A stretch of DNA of 9,541 bases from SSS58A sp041648155 (lineage in GTDB: Bacteria; Krumholzibacteriota; Krumholzibacteriia; Krumholzibacteriales; Krumholzibacteriaceae). The stretch lies in contig JBAZPL010000096.1 of assembly GCA_041648155.1 (NCBI GenBank), forward strand, positions 1 to 9,541, written 5' to 3'. Below are positions 6,697-9,541 of the stretch, piece by piece. A program made the translations under genes and the position numbers. The stretch's first letter is position 1. Each line of letters starts with the position of its first letter. Below the pieces are notes generated by a model. That model was not told the DNA's origin. It was given only the letters and a program-made list of their open reading frames with translations, and did not search any database.

Positions 6697-8565
6697 ATGG
6701 TCAAGAAAAAGAAACAGGCTCGGAAGACCCTTCAATTCAGCGATCGATACACGTATCTTCTGCTCCTCGTCGTAAGCGTTCTTGTACGGATTCCCTTTCT
6801 CAAAACGTACGACATGGTGACCTACGACGGGACATACTACATAAATCATGCGAAGACATTCCTCGGGATAATGAACAACCCGATCAGATTCCCCATCGGA
6901 TATCCGATATTCATAGCGCTCTTTATGCCGCTCATTCGCGACGGCGTAAGAGCGGCCCAGACGGTGTCCTTTCTCGCCGGTCTCGGCTCGCTCCTTGTCT
7001 TCTATTCCCTCGCGAAGCGGTTCGTCCGAAAGAGCTGCGCTCTCGCCGCCGCGTTCATCCTCGCACTGACCCCTCTGTTCATGGCGCTCTCCATGCTGAC
7101 CCTGTCCGAATCGATCTATCTCTTCTGGGTACTCCTCGGGTTGCTCTTCTTTGCCAAAGACAGGGACGGTCTGTCGGGTCTCTTCCTGGGAATGGCCGCA
7201 ATTACAAGACCTGAAGCACTCGGAATTCTCGGAGTATTGGCCATTCTGAGACTTCGCCGGCCGAAAAAGTTTCTGTGGATGGTCGCGGGATTCACTTGCC
7301 TGTTCTGCGTCAATGTTGCGGTTCAATCAATTAGTCTGGGAAAGTTGACAATCTATCCTCATGTCATTTCATTCGGCTCGAACGCTTCTTCCTGGAAATT
7401 CCGCGAGGCATGGATCGATTCTCCTGGAAAGGAGAAGGCTCTTGAAGCAATCGCAAAGGAGGGTATGAGGACGAATGTTTTCATCGATTATCTCCAGAGA
7501 ATGCCGCGAGAGGTCGTATCGCTCATTCTGCACGTTTCGCCCGTGATCTTTATCCTGTCGTTGTATGGTATATGCAGGAAAAGACTGTTTCTCCTTGCCG
7601 CACTCGTGCCGTTCGTTGTTTTTCCTCTTTTTACTTTCAGAAGTGAACCCCGGTTCATTTTTCCGTACGTTCCGGTGTTCATCCTCTATGCGTTTATAGC
7701 CCTCGATACATTCCGCGACCGACGCGTGTGCCGCACGACGTTCGCTCTCCTCATCCTATCAGCGGCGTCGGGCGTGTTCATCAACCGGGCCCAGTTGACC
7801 GTACCGATCTTGCCCGGCTCTGAATGGGCGAAGGAAGCGGCCACGTCCTTCAAAGGAACGATCAAGCCGGGCGCCAGGATTGCCGATCGTGATCCGTTCC
7901 TCGCATTCTATCTGGAAGGCACGTACGTGGAAATCCCCATCGCGCCATTGGACGAGACCCTCGAGTATCTCGCGGCCCATGACACGGAGTATCTTGTCCT
8001 CCACAAGGGAGTGATCAATACCCTGCGGTCGTCCCTGAATCCGCTCCTCTACGATCGTGCGGTCATTATCGGCGAAATGCGATTCGCTCAGCACGGCTGC
8101 TACTCCAATTTTGTGATTATTTACAAAAGAATTGCGGGCGTTGAGCCGGTAAAAGAGCGATACCTCGTACCTCCGCTCGATGGCGAGATATCGGGATTGA
8201 GTTGGTCGCCGGACGGGCGCTCGATAGCGTATTGTCTGAGAGATACATCAGGCATAGGCACTATTCATTCAATTTCGCCCGATGGCGGGTCATCCCGCAT
8301 CATCGTCGCCGATTTGAACATCGATGGCCAGATCGCATGGGCGCCCGATTCGAAGCGCATTGCGTTTACGTCGAAACGGGGCGGCAAAAAGAGTGTTTTC
8401 GTATCGAGCGAGTCGGGCGATGCGCGGCAGGTAACCTCGCATCCGGGAACGGATGCGGCGCGGAAACGAACGATTCGAATTTCCGCTCGCAGACGTCCAT
8501 CACGATCTGGCTCGCCACCTCGCCCCCCGAATATCCCCCCATGCCATCGGCCACGGCGGCGATGA
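6697..8565 (+). CDS. GT39/ArnT-like membrane glycosyltransferase fused to a TolB-like propeller, 3' end disrupted
   Basis: An integral-membrane glycosyltransferase of the GT-C fold (PMT/ArnT type) that probably moves a sugar from a polyprenyl-phosphate donor onto an extracytoplasmic acceptor; the substrate cannot be told. From the ATG at 6697 it has a basic start (MVKKKK), a first membrane helix near 20-35, then VTYDGTYY at 41-48, where Asp44 sits in the first periplasmic loop as the catalytic Asp does in this superfamily. TLSESIYLF near 135-143 and ITRPEALG near 169-176 are typical of the family. About ten hydrophobic segments run to about 362, then a soluble region. From about 495 there are PD40/TolB-type blades (SWSPDGRSIAY at 502-512, AWAPDSKRIAFTS at 547-559). 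After SHPGTDA (581-587) the protein becomes Arg/Pro-rich and is the antisense translation of the PP2C gene, so the last ~34 residues are probably not native. Starts at 6634 (TTG) and 6649 (ATG) are possible; none has a clear Shine-Dalgarno sequence, and 6697 is chosen for its membrane-protein N-terminus. Confidence 0.85.
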   Translation: MVKKKKQARKTLQFSDRYTYLLLLVVSVLVRIPFLKTYDMVTYDGTYYINHAKTFLGIMNNPIRFPIGYPIFIALFMPLIRDGVRAAQTVSFLAGLGSLLVFYSLAKRFVRKSCALAAAFILALTPLFMALSMLTLSESIYLFWVLLGLLFFAKDRDGLSGLFLGMAAITRPEALGILGVLAILRLRRPKKFLWMVAGFTCLFCVNVAVQSISLGKLTIYPHVISFGSNASSWKFREAWIDSPGKEKALEAIAKEGMRTNVFIDYLQRMPREVVSLILHVSPVIFILSLYGICRKRLFLLAALVPFVVFPLFTFRSEPRFIFPYVPVFILYAFIALDTFRDRRVCRTTFALLILSAASGVFINRAQLTVPILPGSEWAKEAATSFKGTIKPGARIADRDPFLAFYLEGTYVEIPIAPLDETLEYLAAHDTEYLVLHKGVINTLRSSLNPLLYDRAVIIGEMRFAQHGCYSNFVIIYKRIAGVEPVKERYLVPPLDGEISGLSWSPDGRSIAYCLRDTSGIGTIHSISPDGGSSRIIVADLNIDGQIAWAPDSKRIAFTSKRGGKKSVFVSSESGDARQVTSHPGTDAARKRTIRISARRRPSRSGSPPRPPNIPPCHRPRRR

Positions 8566-8653
8566 AGCAGTCGTTTTCCGACCTGAAGAGAATCCTGTCC
8601 TGGTTATAATCCCTTCGCCCCTGAATCGATTTCCCGGCAAACCGGACGTTCAA
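8366..8653 (-). CDS. PP2C-type (PPM) Ser/Thr phosphatase, 3'-truncated
   Basis: The N-terminal quarter of a metal-dependent protein serine/threonine phosphatase. Residues 1-65 match the family: GRRDYNQDR at 12-20, with Asp19 as a metal-binding candidate, and AVADGMGG at 33-40, with Asp36-Gly37 as the metal site, then GGEVAS. PP2C domains are about 240-250 residues and need later acidic motifs (SDG and DN-type) that are absent here. After Ala65 (about 8459) the frame continues for 30 residues that are antisense to the propeller of the plus-strand gene, so the product is probably inactive as it stands. The start is a TTG at 8653 whose TTGA overlaps the stop of the upstream histidine kinase; a purine-rich stretch (GGAGAAGGG, about 8663-8671 on the minus strand) precedes it. 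This suggests translational coupling with the kinase. I would treat it as a broken gene or as an intact gene cut by an assembly join. Confidence 0.8.
   Translation of the reverse strand: MNVRFAGKSIQGRRDYNQDRILFRSENDCFIAAVADGMGGYSGGEVASQIVMDVCERKFESFVSAPHPFPDARLPAAHRPTRSIRKHSFCRPVST
8438..8457. repeat. perfect 8-bp hairpin with GGAA loop at the gene junction
   Basis: The arms CGCATCCG and CGGATGCG are exact reverse complements around a GGAA loop, a GNRA-type tetraloop if transcribed on the plus strand. It lies in the codons for SHPGTDA, the last recognisable residues of the propeller, and ends within a few bases of where PP2C homology stops on the other strand. No T-run follows, so it is not a standard intrinsic terminator. 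It may be a by-product of codon choice or may have taken part in the rearrangement. Confidence 0.75.
8455..8470. other. putative rearrangement or assembly breakpoint
   Basis: Left of this point the plus strand encodes a recognisable TolB-like propeller. Right of it the minus strand encodes a recognisable PP2C phosphatase. Each loses family resemblance on crossing the point, and no intergenic DNA separates them. The simplest reading is that two originally separate loci have been joined here. Confidence 0.6.
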
Positions 8654-9541
8654 CGCTTCACCCTTCTCCGGCTCAAGACCTTCGCGAGCACCTCGCTCAA
8701 CTCGTCCGCGCGATACGGTTTCGCGATGACTCCGTCGAATCCGTATTTCCGATAGTCCGACATCACGAAATCGTCGCTGTAGCCGCTCGAGACGATCGCG
8801 GTCACGCGGGGATCAACGAGTCGGAGGAGCTCGATCGCCTCTCTTCCGCCCATGCCGCCGGTGACGGTCAGATCCATGATGACGGCATCGAACGGGCTCC
8901 CCGATTCCATCGCGTCGCGGTACATATCGACAGCCTCCATGCCGTGCCGCGCGAACGCAGCCTCGTATCCGAACCGTTCGAGGATCCTGCCGAGAACGCC
9001 CCGAACGATCTCTTCGTCGTCCATCACGAGGATTCTCCCGTAGCCTTCGTGTGCCGAAGCCCGCGCAGGGAGTTCATGATCCGCCGTTTCCGTTTCTTGC
9101 GCGGCCGGCAAGTAGATCGAGAAGGTGGTCGCGACGTCGGGCTCCGAATCGACAAGGATGTGCCCGTCGTGCTTCCTCACGACGAAGTAGGCGACGGCGA
9201 GGCCGAGGCCGCTATGCTGCTCTTCCTTCGTCGTGAAGTACGGATCGAATATCTTGGGAATGTCTTCGCGGGATATGCCGATGCCTTGATCCTGTATCGA
9301 TATCTTCACGTATCTCCGCGGCGAAAGAGGCAGGGCGGTATCGTTCGTTATGTCTGCGTTTTCGGTCCGAACGGCGATCGTTCCGCCCTGGGGCATCGCC
9401 TCGCGCGCGTTGATAATGATATTGTTTACGGAGTGGCTGATCTGCGCGGCGTCCGCATCTACCGGCCAGAGGTCGCCGGAAAGATCGAAACGGCTCGAGA
9501 CATTGGAGCCGCTCAGCGCGAATTGCACGGCATCGCGAATG
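8650..9541 (-). CDS. hybrid sensor histidine kinase, 5'-partial (HATPase + receiver)
   Basis: The C-terminal part of a two-component sensor kinase with an attached receiver. The frame is open to the right edge (the GTG at 9528 is internal), so the sensor and the histidine-bearing DHp domain are off-window. Numbering from 9528: the HATPase_c domain spans about 15-142 with N-box NNIIINAREAM (35-45), G1 box DQGIGI (80-85), F-box FDPYF (94-98) and G2 box HSGLGL (105-110). A polar linker follows at about 143-163. The receiver domain spans about 164-287 with the acidic pocket DDE at 170-172, phosphoacceptor Asp219 in IMDL, a switch Ser at 247-248 and conserved Lys270 in AKPY. All key residues are intact. 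The receiver suggests a phosphorelay or self-regulation rather than a direct DNA-binding output. Its TGA overlaps the TTG start of the PP2C gene downstream, so the two were probably co-translated. Confidence 0.93.
   Translation of the reverse strand, partial: IRDAVQFALSGSNVSSRFDLSGDLWPVDADAAQISHSVNNIIINAREAMPQGGTIAVRTENADITNDTALPLSPRRYVKISIQDQGIGISREDIPKIFDPYFTTKEEQHSGLGLAVAYFVVRKHDGHILVDSEPDVATTFSIYLPAAQETETADHELPARASAHEGYGRILVMDDEEIVRGVLGRILERFGYEAAFARHGMEAVDMYRDAMESGSPFDAVIMDLTVTGGMGGREAIELLRLVDPRVTAIVSSGYSDDFVMSDYRKYGFDGVIAKPYRADELSEVLAKVLSRRRVKR

Noticed and set aside
6515..6775. 86-codon plus-strand frame overlapping the start of the glycosyltransferase gene
   Set aside because: It has no recognisable motif, no good ribosome binding site, and overlaps a well-supported gene in another frame.
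6637..7326. 229-codon minus-strand frame opposite the glycosyltransferase membrane region
   Set aside because: Glu/Arg/Gly-rich translation typical of the reverse complement of membrane-helix codons; no motif.
8202..8609. 135-codon plus-strand frame over the propeller and PP2C junction
   Set aside because: It is out of frame with the PD40 motifs, shows no family resemblance and simply spans the junction in a third frame.

Overview
The window is protein-coding almost throughout and looks like a GC-rich Gram-negative (diderm) bacterium. It carries a bacterial alpha-2-macroglobulin next to a penicillin-binding protein 1C, a pairing known from diderms such as E. coli (yfhM-pbpC). The right end carries a hybrid histidine kinase and a PP2C phosphatase, common in deltaproteobacteria-like, spirochaete and Nitrospira-like environmental genomes. 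I cannot assign a phylum from the sequence alone. I see no rRNA, tRNA, CRISPR array or intact insertion sequence.

Layout. (1) Positions 1-3998, plus strand: most of an alpha-2-macroglobulin-like protease trap with an intact CTEQ thioester motif; its N-terminus lies off the left edge. (2) Positions 3995-6352, plus: pbpC, overlapping the first gene by 4 bases (GTGA), with transglycosylase, transpeptidase and C-terminal domains all present. (3) Positions 6353-6696: a 344-base gap without a clear gene. It holds a weak promoter candidate, a small dyad and, on the minus strand, possible decayed coding fragments (an HTH-like stretch and a hydrophobic segment). (4) Positions 6697-8565, plus: a multi-membrane-span GT39/ArnT-type glycosyltransferase with a C-terminal TolB-like (PD40) beta-propeller that stops abruptly. 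(5) Positions 8366-8653, minus: the first ~65 residues of a PP2C-type phosphatase, also stopping abruptly. (6) Positions 8650-9541, minus: the C-terminal part of a hybrid histidine kinase (ATPase domain plus receiver), running off the right edge and overlapping the PP2C start by 4 bases (TTGA).

How the genes fit together: alpha-2-macroglobulin and PBP1C probably form a periplasmic defence and wall-repair pair. One would trap proteases that breach the outer membrane and the other would patch peptidoglycan. The kinase and phosphatase form a translationally coupled signalling pair. The glycosyltransferase is unrelated to both and is visibly richer in A+T in much of its membrane part.

The most notable point is near 8455-8470. 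Two convergent genes lose homology to their families at the same few bases, directly beside a perfect 8-bp hairpin. This is either a real deletion or rearrangement scar or an assembly chimera. I found no convincing new multi-gene system.
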